64,000 nucleotides of DNA from Thauera sp. Lineage in GTDB: Bacteria; Pseudomonadota; Gammaproteobacteria; Burkholderiales; Rhodocyclaceae. The number at the start of each line of letters is the position of its first letter. The stretch's first letter is position 1. The DNA is taken from assembly GCA_017302295.1 (NCBI GenBank), contig JAFLDS010000003.1, positions 1 to 64,000 of the forward strand, read 5' to 3'. The notes under the pieces are model-generated. The model was not told the origin of the DNA, searched no databases, and saw nothing but the letters and a program-made list of their open reading frames with translations. This document shows positions 19,517-27,118 of the stretch, in pieces. A program made the translations under genes and the position numbers.

Positions 19517-19856
19517 GATTTCAGCTCCGCAACACTGTCCGTTGATCAGATCCATCGACCTGATGTGATCTTAGGCAGCGGGGATGAACGCACTGATCGG
19601 ATTTGTTGGCGAGGCACAGCGAATCGTTAACGCACGTTAATGCGAGGGCGCGAGATTTACCTTCCGAGGCCGGCCAGATTGCTGCTAACCCTTGTTTTCA
19701 ACGCGCAACGCCCGCTGTAGGGTATTTACAAACGCGCGGCCTGCGTTCACGTTTCTGCGCCCGCCGTTCATCCGAGCTGTGGATCATGCGCTCGTGAGCC
19801 CGGTCGCCTGAGCCGACCGGGGCGTGGAATTTCGACCGAAGCAAAAGGAGAAGCAC
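19517..19856. other. Divergent intergenic region between torA and the porin gene
   Basis: This 340-bp region holds control signals for torA (leftward) and the porin (rightward). The clearest element is a tandem decamer at 19625-19644. Further right, GTATTTACAAACGC (around 19722-19735) is AT-rich and could hold a promoter for the porin. No coding sequence is supported. Confidence 0.5.
19625..19644. promoter_or_regulatory. Candidate TorR-binding tor box (two tandem decamers)
   Basis: CGTTAACGCA followed directly by CGTTAATGCG is a direct repeat with a 10-bp period, 109-128 bp upstream of the torA start codon. OmpR-family regulators bind tandem decamers spaced one helical turn apart, and E. coli tor boxes are decameric direct repeats. 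The sequence itself differs from the E. coli consensus. Confidence 0.5.
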
Positions 19857-20972
19857 ATGCAGAAGAAACTGATCGCCCTGGCCGTCGCCGGCCTCGCCGC
19901 CCTGCCTGCGTTCGCGCAGTCCAACGTCACGATCTATGGCCTCGTCGACATGGGCTACAAGTGGACCGGCGACAACATCGACGACCGCGTCGCCAACCGC
20001 TCGGGCATCGATTCGGGCATGAGCGCGGGCAGCCGCATCGGCTTCAAGGGCACCGAAGACCTGGGCAACGGCCTGAAGGCCGGCTTCGTCCTCGAACAGG
20101 GCATCCTCACCGACACCGGCGCCTCCAGCCAGGGCGGCCGGACCTTCGGCCGCCAGTCCTACGTCAGCCTCAGCGGCGGCTTCGGCACCGTTGCGCTCGG
20201 CCGCCAGTATCCGGCCGGCTATCTGCTGACGGCGACGGTCGATCCCTTCGGCAGCGGCACCGCGGGGCAGTACAACAGCGTCTACCTGACCGAATACCGC
20301 TGGGACAACTCGGTCACTTACGTCTCGCCGACCTGGAGCGGCTTCTCGGTCGCCGCCTCATTCACGATGAACGCCAATTACGCCAACGAATCGGCGGGCA
20401 ATCGCGGGGCGGGCGACGTTGGCGACATCCGCGCTTGGTCGATCGTGCCGCAATACTCGAATGGCCCGTTCTTCGTCGGCCTGAACCTGGAGGAAATGCG
20501 CGCCAAGTCGACCGGCGCCTTCGATGGCGAAAGGATCCGCGTGTACGACCTCGCCGGCACCTACGACTTCGGCGTCGCCAAGCTCGCCGCTTCGTACGGC
20601 CTGCGCCGTGCCAGCGCTGCCGACTTCAGCCCCGACACCGCCGCGGTCGACGGCAAGGACACCAAACAGTGGTTCGTCGGCGTGACGGTGCCGGTCAGCA
20701 CCGCGGGTACCGTGCGCGCGTCCTACGTCCACCGCAAGACCGAAGTCGCCGCCGGTGGCGCCGACGCCAAGGCCAGCCAGTGGGCGCTCGGCTACGAGCA
20801 TGCGCTGTCCAAGCGCACCAGCCTGTACGCGGTATATGCCGACATCAACAACAACCGCGCCGCGCGCGAGAGCACGCTGTTCTCGTCGATCGGCGACGCG
20901 ATTGCCGGCGGCACGGTGAATGGCGACGGCTATCAGAGCGGCGCCAACCTCGGCGTCATCCACCGCTTCTGA
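19857..20972 (+). CDS. Gram-negative general porin (Neisserial/OmpC-like)
   Basis: This 371-residue outer-membrane protein has a Sec signal peptide cleaved after PAFA (residue 20), then SNVTIYGLVDMGYKW, the classic first strand of betaproteobacterial trimeric porins. It also has SRIGFKGTEDLGNGLKAGFVLE, GTVALGRQY, and a C-terminal phenylalanine (LGVIHRF) needed for BAM-dependent assembly. It should form a 16-stranded trimeric barrel for small solutes. The start at 19857 has AAAAGGAG six bases upstream. It may serve passage of TMAO or other small solutes, given its place beside torA, but this is not shown. Confidence 0.93.
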   Translation: MQKKLIALAVAGLAALPAFAQSNVTIYGLVDMGYKWTGDNIDDRVANRSGIDSGMSAGSRIGFKGTEDLGNGLKAGFVLEQGILTDTGASSQGGRTFGRQSYVSLSGGFGTVALGRQYPAGYLLTATVDPFGSGTAGQYNSVYLTEYRWDNSVTYVSPTWSGFSVAASFTMNANYANESAGNRGAGDVGDIRAWSIVPQYSNGPFFVGLNLEEMRAKSTGAFDGERIRVYDLAGTYDFGVAKLAASYGLRRASAADFSPDTAAVDGKDTKQWFVGVTVPVSTAGTVRASYVHRKTEVAAGGADAKASQWALGYEHALSKRTSLYAVYADINNNRAARESTLFSSIGDAIAGGTVNGDGYQSGANLGVIHRF

Positions 20973-21086
20973 GAACCGAAGCGATTCAATCCCTGCGCAG
21001 GTGAACGGGCGCACGCGGCGCCCATCCCCCGCGCGGGGCTCCTTGCTCAACCCAGGCCGGCTCACGCTCATGCGCAGGCAGCCCGG

Positions 21087-21986
21087 TCACTCACGGAAGT
21101 TCTGCCGCGCGAACTCCCTGAAGAAAGTCAACGCGGGTGATTCGCTGCGCCGCGCAAGGCTCACCAGTGCATATTTTCCAACGCGCTCGACATGCGGCTC
21201 GACCCGGATCTCGCGCAGCCGGCCCGCGGCGATGCGCGCGCGCGCAGAGGCGAAGATGCCGAAGAAGACCGCGTCGGTGGCTTCGACGGTGTCGAGCAGG
21301 CTGGCAACGTCCTCGCAGTTGATCGTAACCATGCGGTTGGGATGGGCCTCCGGCCCCAGTTCCGCAACCAGGCTACGGGCGAGTTCATCGCTCAGCGGCA
21401 TGCTCGCCACCGGGTACTGGCGCAGGAGGCCGATGTCGACATGCGGCTGCGCCAGCAGCGGATGCCCACTGCGGCAAAGGAACCCGCCCCGCAGTGACTC
21501 CAGCGGTTCCACGCAAAGATCTTCGGACGCGCTCAGTGCGCGGCGATCGATGACGATGACATCGACGATTTCACTGCGCAGGGATTGCACCAGCATGTCG
21601 ACCGCACCGCGCGCGATCCTGACCTGCACGCCGGGCTGGCGCGTCGCCATCTCGCTCAGGAACGGAACCAGCAGGATGGATGCCGGGGTGGAGCCGAAGC
21701 CGATCGCGATGTTGCCGAGCTGCCCTTCCTTCAGCAACGTCACGCCACGGCGCAGCTCGGCAGCTTCGAACAGGACGCGCCGCGCACTCTCCACGACCTT
21801 CTCGCCGTAGGCGGTGAGCGCATTGCGTTTGCCGGAGCGGTCGATCAGGCGGACGTCCAGCTCCTCCTCCAGCGCCTGCAGACTGCGGCTGAGCGCCGGC
21901 TGCGTCACGCACACCGCATCCGCGGCCTTGCGGAAGGACTGATGTTCGGCGAGCGCGATCAGGTGGCGGAGCTGGCCCAGGTTCAT
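21087..21986 (-). CDS. LysR family transcriptional regulator
   Basis: This 299-residue LTTR has an N-terminal winged helix-turn-helix (FRKAADAVCVTQPALSRSLQALEEELDVRLIDR) and a periplasmic-binding-like effector domain (residues ~90-290). It is divergent from the secreted M20 hydrolase gene, the usual arrangement for an LTTR and its target. A perfect palindrome, TTGATTAC-ACCTT-GTAATCAA, begins at the first base of its own start codon, so binding there would block its own transcription start or translation region while acting on the hydrolase promoter. The effector is unknown, perhaps an amino-acid conjugate. Confidence 0.93.
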   Translation of the reverse strand: MNLGQLRHLIALAEHQSFRKAADAVCVTQPALSRSLQALEEELDVRLIDRSGKRNALTAYGEKVVESARRVLFEAAELRRGVTLLKEGQLGNIAIGFGSTPASILLVPFLSEMATRQPGVQVRIARGAVDMLVQSLRSEIVDVIVIDRRALSASEDLCVEPLESLRGGFLCRSGHPLLAQPHVDIGLLRQYPVASMPLSDELARSLVAELGPEAHPNRMVTINCEDVASLLDTVEATDAVFFGIFASARARIAAGRLREIRVEPHVERVGKYALVSLARRSESPALTFFREFARQNFRE

Positions 21987-22006
21987 TGATTACACCTTGT
22001 AATCAA
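21986..22006. promoter_or_regulatory. Perfect palindromic LTTR operator
   Basis: TTGATTAC-ACCTT-GTAATCAA is a perfect 8+5+8 inverted repeat containing the T-N11-A core expected for LysR regulators. It touches the regulator's start codon (21984-21986) and ends 110 bp before the hydrolase start. Confidence 0.8.
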
Positions 22007-22116
22007 AGTGAGGAAAATATTGCATTGGACGCATCGTACTCTCGTTCGTACTCTGCCCTCCCCGATGCATGCACTTTCAACGCACGATTCAAACAATTAC
22101 GAAGAGGAGACGAACC

Positions 22117-23439
22117 ATGAAAATGAAGATGATCTCGATCGCGCTCGCCGCCGCACTGCTGGGTTCCATGTCCGTCGCGCACGCCGTCGAGGACAGTTTA
22201 CTGAAGGATATCGAAACCCGCGTCGGCGCCATCGAGAACAAGCTGATCGGCTGGCGTCGCGACATCCACCAGAATCCGGAGCTGTCGAACCAGGAAGTGC
22301 GCACCGCCAAGCTGGTGGCCGATCACCTGCGCAAGCTGGGTCTGGAAGTGAAGACCGGCGTCGGCCGCACCGGCGTGGTCGGCATCCTGAAGGGTGGCAA
22401 GCCGGGCAAGGTCGTCGCGCTGCGTGCCGACATGGACGCGCTGCCGGTCAAGGAACTGGTCGAGTTGCCGTTCGCGTCGAAGGCCAAGGGCAAGCACATG
22501 GGCAAGGAAGTGGACGTCATGCACGCCTGCGGCCATGACGCCCACACCGCCATCCTGATGGCCACCGCCGAAGTGCTGGCCGGCATGAAGGATCAGGTCC
22601 CCGGCACGGTGAAGTTCCTTTTCCAGCCGGCCGAGGAAGGCCCGTCCGAGCCGCTGCACGACGAGCACGACCACATCGGCGCGCTCGCCATGGTCGATGC
22701 CGGCGTGCTCGACAACCCGAAGGTCGACGCGGTGTTCGGCCTGCACATGATTCCGGCCTTCCCGGTGGGCACCATCGGCTACAAGCCGGGCCCGATCCTG
22801 GCCTCGGGCGACACCTTCGCCATCAAGGTCACCGGCAAGCAGACGCACGGCGGCTTCCCGTGGAACGGCGTCGATTCGATCGTCAGCACCTCGCAGATCG
22901 TCATGGGTCTTCAGACCATCGTCAGCCGCCAGCTCAACCTGACCAAGGAGCCGGCAGTGATCTCGATCGGCTCGATCCACGGCGGCAACCGCGAGAACAT
23001 CATCCCCGAGAGCGTCGAACTGCTCGGCACGCTGCGCACCTTCGACGACGGCATGCGCACCGATACGCAGGCGCGCATGCGCAACACGGCGGAATCCATC
23101 GCCCAGGCGAGCGGCGCGAAGGCTGAAGTGACCTTCGTCAAACCAGGCTATTCGACCACGGTGAACGACGAGGCGCTGACCGCGATGATGCTGCCCACGC
23201 TCAAGCAGGTCACGGGCGGCAAGGCGGTGGTCACGCCCAAGCTGAGCGCCTCCGAGGACTTCTCGGAGTTCTCGAAGAAGGTGCCGGGCATGTTCTTCTT
23301 CCTCGGCTCGAGCACGCCGGGCAAGGAGAAGACCGCCGCACCCAACCACTCGCCGAAGTTCGAGATCGACGAGGCCTCGCTGGCAGTCGGTGCGCGCGCG
23401 ATGACTGCGCTCGCGCTGGACTACCTCGGGCAGCCCTGA
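22117..23439 (+). CDS. Secreted M20 family amidohydrolase
   Basis: This 440-residue enzyme of the M20D amidohydrolase (hippuricase/IAA-amino acid hydrolase) group has a Sec signal peptide (cleavage near AHA, residue 23). Metal and catalytic motifs are RRDIHQNPELS, ALRADMDALPV, MHACGHDAHTA, LFQPAEEGP and the dimerisation lid beginning KVTGKQTHGGFPW. Such enzymes cleave amide bonds of N-acyl amino acids with two divalent metals; the signal peptide places it in the periplasm. The start at 22117 has GAAGAGGAGA seven bases upstream. Control by the divergent LysR gene is likely. Substrate unknown. Confidence 0.9.
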   Translation: MKMKMISIALAAALLGSMSVAHAVEDSLLKDIETRVGAIENKLIGWRRDIHQNPELSNQEVRTAKLVADHLRKLGLEVKTGVGRTGVVGILKGGKPGKVVALRADMDALPVKELVELPFASKAKGKHMGKEVDVMHACGHDAHTAILMATAEVLAGMKDQVPGTVKFLFQPAEEGPSEPLHDEHDHIGALAMVDAGVLDNPKVDAVFGLHMIPAFPVGTIGYKPGPILASGDTFAIKVTGKQTHGGFPWNGVDSIVSTSQIVMGLQTIVSRQLNLTKEPAVISIGSIHGGNRENIIPESVELLGTLRTFDDGMRTDTQARMRNTAESIAQASGAKAEVTFVKPGYSTTVNDEALTAMMLPTLKQVTGGKAVVTPKLSASEDFSEFSKKVPGMFFFLGSSTPGKEKTAAPNHSPKFEIDEASLAVGARAMTALALDYLGQP

Positions 23440-23453
23440 ACGGGCAAGTCCCG

Positions 23454-23508
23454 GTAACAACGGGCCCGCGGCAACGAAACCCCCTCGTTGCCGCGGGCCC
23501 GTTGTTAC
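23454..23508. terminator. Perfect 24-bp hairpin between convergent genes
   Basis: The 24-base left arm (23454-23477, starting GTAACAACGGG) pairs without mismatch with 23485-23508 across a 7-base loop AACCCCC. It lies 15 bp after the hydrolase stop and 22 bp before the end of the convergent small gene. There is no T-tract, so it may be a transcript-end stabiliser or a barrier instead of a standard terminator. Confidence 0.7.
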
Positions 23509-23530
23509 GGCCGGCCGGCGCGGCGCACAC

Positions 23531-23878
23531 TCACGCCGCGGAATCGAAGCTCATGACGAGCACTTCGTGGCCTTCCGAAGTCTCGTCCGGCCGCGACAAG
23601 CGTTCAGCCAGTTCCTTCGCCTCGTCGTAGGAATCGCAGACCCAGCTGTTCATCGCACCGCAGGCCACGAATGTGCGATCGGGCAGCGCCACGATCACGC
23701 CGAAGCGGTCGTCCTGGCCACCGATGATGAACTGGTAGGTTCCCTTTTCCGCGATTTGCTGCTCCACCTCGGCAAAGTCCTGATCCTTCTGGAACTTCTC
23801 GCGAAACTCGGAAAGGGTCTGCGCCTTCTCGATTACCATGGCGGCGTAGTACTTGGTCGTGCTCGATTTCTGGTTCAT
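23531..23878 (-). CDS. Small conserved-looking protein of unknown function
   Basis: This 115-residue soluble protein (MNQKSSTTKYYAAMVIEKAQ) has alternating helix and strand segments (FREKFQKDQDFAEVEQQIAEKG, YQFIIGGQDDRFGVIVALPD) and no signal peptide or membrane segment. I do not recognise the family. Codon use and GC3 look like the neighbours, which supports a real gene. It lies 62 bp downstream of the UbiB-like kinase gene on the same strand and could be its last cistron, with the perfect hairpin at 23454-23508 closing the unit. Confidence 0.65.
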   Translation of the reverse strand: MNQKSSTTKYYAAMVIEKAQTLSEFREKFQKDQDFAEVEQQIAEKGTYQFIIGGQDDRFGVIVALPDRTFVACGAMNSWVCDSYDEAKELAERLSRPDETSEGHEVLVMSFDSAA

Positions 23879-23940
23879 GGGCTGTTTTCACTCGATGTCT
23901 GTCGGGCCGAATGCTTCGGCACCTGCATTGTGCGGCGCAT

Positions 23941-25272
23941 TCAGCCTTGGAGACCAGCACCTGCGTCGGCATGCGGGACGAACAGGGCGCCGATATCCAC
24001 CCGTGCCCCGAGTCTCGCCGCGAGCAGGTACAGCCCGCCGATCTTGCGGTGCAGGAACAGCGCATCGATCGGCGGCGTATGCCAGAAGTCGCGGTCCAGC
24101 CCCAGGCGCATGCCGGCATCGCGCATGCGCAGCGCCAGATCGGAGCGGCCGAAGTCATACGCGCCGCGATGGCGCAAGGGCTCGCAGGCCTGCACAAAGA
24201 TGTCGAGCACCTGTTCGCGGTGGCGCTCGTCGATGTCGGCCTGGAAGTAGCCGATCTCTGCGGCGGCCTCGTTCAGAGACGCGCGGTCCGACTTCATGCC
24301 GGCTGTCAGCAGGCGCCGGTAGGCCTCGACGCGGGGCGCCGCAAAGGCGCGGGTCGCGCCGAAATCGAGCAGCACGAGCTGATCCGAGGCAGGGTCGTAG
24401 CGGTAGTTGGCGAAGTTCGGGTCGGTCTGCACCAGGCGGAAGTCGAAGATCTCTCGAAACAGCAGTGCAAACAGCAGGCCGACGAGACGGTCGCGCTGCG
24501 ACTGCGGCGCGCTCGCCAGCGACTCGACCGGCACGCCCTCGACGAAGGACATGGCCAGGATGTTCCCGGTGCTCAGCGCCTCGTGCACTTCCGGCAACAC
24601 GAACGCCGGGCTGTCGGCGAGCAAGCTGCCAAAGCGCGTCAGATGGGCGGCTTCGCACTGGTAATCGGCTTCCTCGTGCAATTGCCGCTTGGCCTCGTCG
24701 AGCAGCGGCGCAATGTCGAGGGTTTTCGGCAGCAGACCGGAGAAGCGCAGCAAGCCGGCGACGTTATCGACGTCGCTCGCGATGCTCTCGCGCACGCCGG
24801 GGTACTGCACCTTGATCGCGAGCGCGCGCCCTTCCTTCGTCCGCGCGGCGTGCACCTGCCCGATCGAGGCTGCGGCGAGCGGCGTGAAGCTGAAACGTTC
24901 GAAGTGCCGCTCCCAGCCCGGGCCCCAGCTGGCCGTGAGCACCGCAACGAGCTGGCTCATCGGCATCGGGCGAGCTTCGGCGCGCAGGCGCGCGAGAATG
25001 TCTCGGAGTTCGGGCGGCAGCAGGTCCCCGGCATCCATCGACAACAACTGACCAACCTTCATTGCCGCGCCGCGCAGCTGCGCGAGCTGATCCGCCACCC
25101 GGCGGGCGTTGCCTGGCGTCAGCAGCAGGTCGCCGACCGTCGGCCGCTTGCCCTGGACGAACTGGCGCACGCCTTCGGCCAGCATGCCGCCCGCGACGCC
25201 GGACGCCAGGCTGCCCAGTCGGGCAAGACGCGACAGCCTGCTGCTGGGCACAGCGGCGGCGGCTGTCTTCAT
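23941..25272 (-). CDS. ABC1/UbiB family atypical kinase
   Basis: This 443-residue protein has the UbiB/ADCK signatures: KxGQ motif (GAAMKVGQLLS, near residue 70), Ala-rich nucleotide loop (AAASIGQVHAA), the lysine IKVQYPGV, catalytic QTDPNFANY and the metal motif LLDFGATR. Family members support ubiquinone biosynthesis or lipid homeostasis and act as atypical ATPases. It lacks the two C-terminal membrane helices of UbiB, so it is more likely a paralogue than the ubiquinone gene itself. Its start overlaps the preceding membrane protein stop (ATGA, 25269-25272), making it the last coupled gene of a four-gene operon. Confidence 0.9.
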   Translation of the reverse strand: MKTAAAAVPSSRLSRLARLGSLASGVAGGMLAEGVRQFVQGKRPTVGDLLLTPGNARRVADQLAQLRGAAMKVGQLLSMDAGDLLPPELRDILARLRAEARPMPMSQLVAVLTASWGPGWERHFERFSFTPLAAASIGQVHAARTKEGRALAIKVQYPGVRESIASDVDNVAGLLRFSGLLPKTLDIAPLLDEAKRQLHEEADYQCEAAHLTRFGSLLADSPAFVLPEVHEALSTGNILAMSFVEGVPVESLASAPQSQRDRLVGLLFALLFREIFDFRLVQTDPNFANYRYDPASDQLVLLDFGATRAFAAPRVEAYRRLLTAGMKSDRASLNEAAAEIGYFQADIDERHREQVLDIFVQACEPLRHRGAYDFGRSDLALRMRDAGMRLGLDRDFWHTPPIDALFLHRKIGGLYLLAARLGARVDIGALFVPHADAGAGLQG

Positions 25273-25622
25273 GGCCGCGCCCTCGCGTCGGTGGCCCGCG
25301 GCCGGTCGGCATCCTCGAGCGGATAGGCGTCGGCAACGTATCCCGGCCCCTTCATCACCATGACGATCAACGCACCGATCCCCACTGTGAACAACACCGT
25401 CCAGTGCAGCACCAGCAGGCTGACGGCGTAAATGTCCACCGTCGTTACCAGGCTAGCGGTTTCCGGCGGCACGAGGCTCACGAACAGCCTCACCGCCAGC
25501 GAAGGCAGGCCGAGCAGCAGGCTGCCCACCACGAGGACTTTGGGCAGCAGGCGAAGCACACGGCGCTCCGCGCCAGCCGGACTGGCATGGAGGCCCGGCA
25601 CTCGGGTAAAGGGATTGATCAT
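25269..25622 (-). CDS. Small inner-membrane protein of unknown function
   Basis: This 117-residue protein (MINPFTRVPGLHASP) has two strongly hydrophobic segments, LLPKVLVVGSLLLGLPSL and AVSLLVLHWTVLFTVGIGALIVMV, so it should span the membrane twice. I do not recognise a family. It sits between the DUF3429 gene (23 bp upstream) and the UbiB-like kinase gene (4-bp overlap), so all three are probably made together. Starting the frame earlier would overlap DUF3429; ATG 25622 is the natural start. Confidence 0.72.
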   Translation of the reverse strand: MINPFTRVPGLHASPAGAERRVLRLLPKVLVVGSLLLGLPSLAVRLFVSLVPPETASLVTTVDIYAVSLLVLHWTVLFTVGIGALIVMVMKGPGYVADAYPLEDADRPRATDARARP

Positions 25623-25645
25623 GATGCGACCTCGGTGACCCTGAC

Positions 25646-26104
25646 TCAGAAGACGGCAAAGGCCCCGCCGAGCAGCAGACAGGCCGACGCCACGCCGGTC
25701 AGTCGCAAGCGCAGCGGCAGGTACCACGCGGGCAGGACGGCCGATGCCGCCAGTCGCCTGTCCTGCCAGTAGTGCAGCACGAATCCCGCAACGAGCAGCG
25801 CCGCTGCAAACAAGGGATCGAGCAGCAAGGCCGGCCACGCGACAAGGGCAGGAACGGTGCTCCACACGAAGCACGCAGTGCGCAGCCTGTCGGTGAGGCC
25901 CGGCAGACACATCGCGAAGCCCCAGTGCAGCGCACCGACGAAGCTCAGGATCACCGCGCCATAGGCAACGAGCGCATCGCCCCACAGCAGCGCGTGCCAA
26001 GGATCGACAAGCACCGTGATCGCCAACCCCACGAAGGGCAGCAAGCCCCCGTAGCCCAGCCAGGCCACGGGACGCGGCAGGACATCAGAGCGTGCATCGT
26101 TCAT
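25646..26104 (-). CDS. DUF3429 family membrane protein
   Basis: This 152-residue protein has five hydrophobic helices and the DUF3429 features: WLGYGGLLPFVGLAI near the start, YGAVILSFVGALHWGFAM, and a C-terminal YWQDRRLA loop before the last helices. DUF3429 proteins are inner-membrane proteins without assigned function, found from proteobacteria to mitochondria-linked homologues. It begins 9 bp after the SDR stop, so the two are co-transcribed. The SDR, DUF3429 and UbiB-like genes together hint at membrane-lipid or quinone metabolism. Confidence 0.85.
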   Translation of the reverse strand: MNDARSDVLPRPVAWLGYGGLLPFVGLAITVLVDPWHALLWGDALVAYGAVILSFVGALHWGFAMCLPGLTDRLRTACFVWSTVPALVAWPALLLDPLFAAALLVAGFVLHYWQDRRLAASAVLPAWYLPLRLRLTGVASACLLLGGAFAVF

Positions 26105-26113
26105 CAGCGCACC

Positions 26114-26857
26114 TCACTTCATCACCAGCGGGCGGATGCTGGAGAACCCGCCATCCATCGCCCACACCTGACCCGTCACCCGCGCCGCGTGCGGCGACAG
26201 CAGCCAGGCCATCAGCTCGGCGAGCTCCGCCGGGTCGCCGATGCCCGGCAGCGGATATTGCCGCGCCGCCGCCTCGCGCGCCGCGTCGCTGGCGATGACG
26301 CCCGCCGCGGCCTGCGTGTCCATGATGCCGGGGGCCACCGCATTGACGCGGATGCCTGCGGCCGCGTAGCTCGCCGCGGCGCCGCGCACCAGCCCCTCGA
26401 CGCCCGCCTTGGCGGCGGCGATCGCCTCGTGGTTGGGCGTGCCGATGCGCGCCGCGACCGACGACACCAGCACCGCCGCGCCCGGGCTGCGTGCCTCGCG
26501 CAAGCTGCTGACGAAGCCCGCCAGCGTGTGAAAGGCGCTGATCAGGTTCGCGCTCAGGCAATCATTGAAATCGGCTTCGCTCATGCGGTGCAGCGCACCG
26601 AGCCGGATGTTGCCGACGCAGTGCGCCAGCGCGGTCGGCTGCAGCTGCTGCGCGCGGGCCACGGCGAAGATCCGCTGCACGCCCGCGGGCGTGGCGCAAT
26701 CCGCCTCGACCTGCAGATGCTCATCGCCAAAGGCCTCACTCAGCCGCGCCCCGTTGCGGCTGACCACGATCAGGCGCCAGCCCTGATCAGCGAGTTTGTG
26801 CGCGAGCGAGCGCCCCACCCCTCCGGCGGCGCCGGTGATCAATGCGATCCTGTCCAC
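26114..26857 (-). CDS. SDR family oxidoreductase
   Basis: This 247-residue classical short-chain dehydrogenase has the cofactor motif TGAAGGVGRS (8-17), a DNA-like AHCVGN (replacing NNAG), and IRVNAVAPG. The usual YxxxK is altered: the aligned segment reads HEAIAAAKAG, so the tyrosine of the catalytic pair is replaced by His or Glu and activity may differ. It leads the operon with DUF3429, a small membrane protein and a UbiB-like kinase. Two palindromes of TTTGTC-N3-GACAAA type lie 44-136 bp upstream of its start and probably control the operon. Confidence 0.87.
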   Translation of the reverse strand: MDRIALITGAAGGVGRSLAHKLADQGWRLIVVSRNGARLSEAFGDEHLQVEADCATPAGVQRIFAVARAQQLQPTALAHCVGNIRLGALHRMSEADFNDCLSANLISAFHTLAGFVSSLREARSPGAAVLVSSVAARIGTPNHEAIAAAKAGVEGLVRGAAASYAAAGIRVNAVAPGIMDTQAAAGVIASDAAREAAARQYPLPGIGDPAELAELMAWLLSPHAARVTGQVWAMDGGFSSIRPLVMK

Positions 26858-26900
26858 GAATATCCTCCGTCCTTACTCGTTACGGCCGCGGCGCGAGGAT

Positions 26901-26917
26901 ATTTGTCATCGACAAAT
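26901..26917. promoter_or_regulatory. Palindromic operator 1 of the SDR/UbiB-like operon
   Basis: ATTTGTC-ATC-GACAAAT is a perfect 7+3+7 inverted repeat, 44 bp upstream of the SDR start codon. It closely matches the second site at 26977-26993, with centres 76 bp apart. The TetR-family gene just upstream is the obvious candidate binder. Confidence 0.75.
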
Positions 26918-26976
26918 TATCAATCCACTCTGCCGCATACTGCATTTCTTCGTCTTACATTACGAACTAACCTTAT

Positions 26977-26993
26977 TTTTGTCCATGACAAAA
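26977..26993. promoter_or_regulatory. Palindromic operator 2 of the SDR/UbiB-like operon
   Basis: TTTTGTC-CAT-GACAAAA is a perfect 7+3+7 inverted repeat and shares TTTGTC-N3-GACAAA with operator 1. The stretch between the two sites is unusually AT-rich for this genome, as expected for a promoter. Confidence 0.75.
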
Positions 26994-27064
26994 TGAACAA
27001 GACCGGCCCATGCCAGGAGTAGGGGCATTATCGGGAACGGCGCTCGACCGAACGACGCGGGCAC

Positions 27065-27088
27065 AAAAAAACCGGCTCGAGGCCGGTT
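27065..27088 (-). terminator. Intrinsic terminator after the TetR gene
   Basis: On the minus strand AACCGGC-CTCGA-GCCGGTT is followed by a run of T (A-run at 27065-27071 on the plus strand). It lies 31 bp after the TetR stop codon and insulates the SDR operon. Confidence 0.88.
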
Positions 27089-27118
27089 CGATTCTGCAGG
27101 GCTTCAGGCGGTCGCGCC

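Noticed and set aside
12506-19630. A plus-strand open frame of about 2370 codons
   Set aside because: It runs antisense over torS and torA and through torT in another frame. High GC content with biased third positions keeps the opposite strand open. The composition is Arg/Gln/Ala/His-rich without domains.
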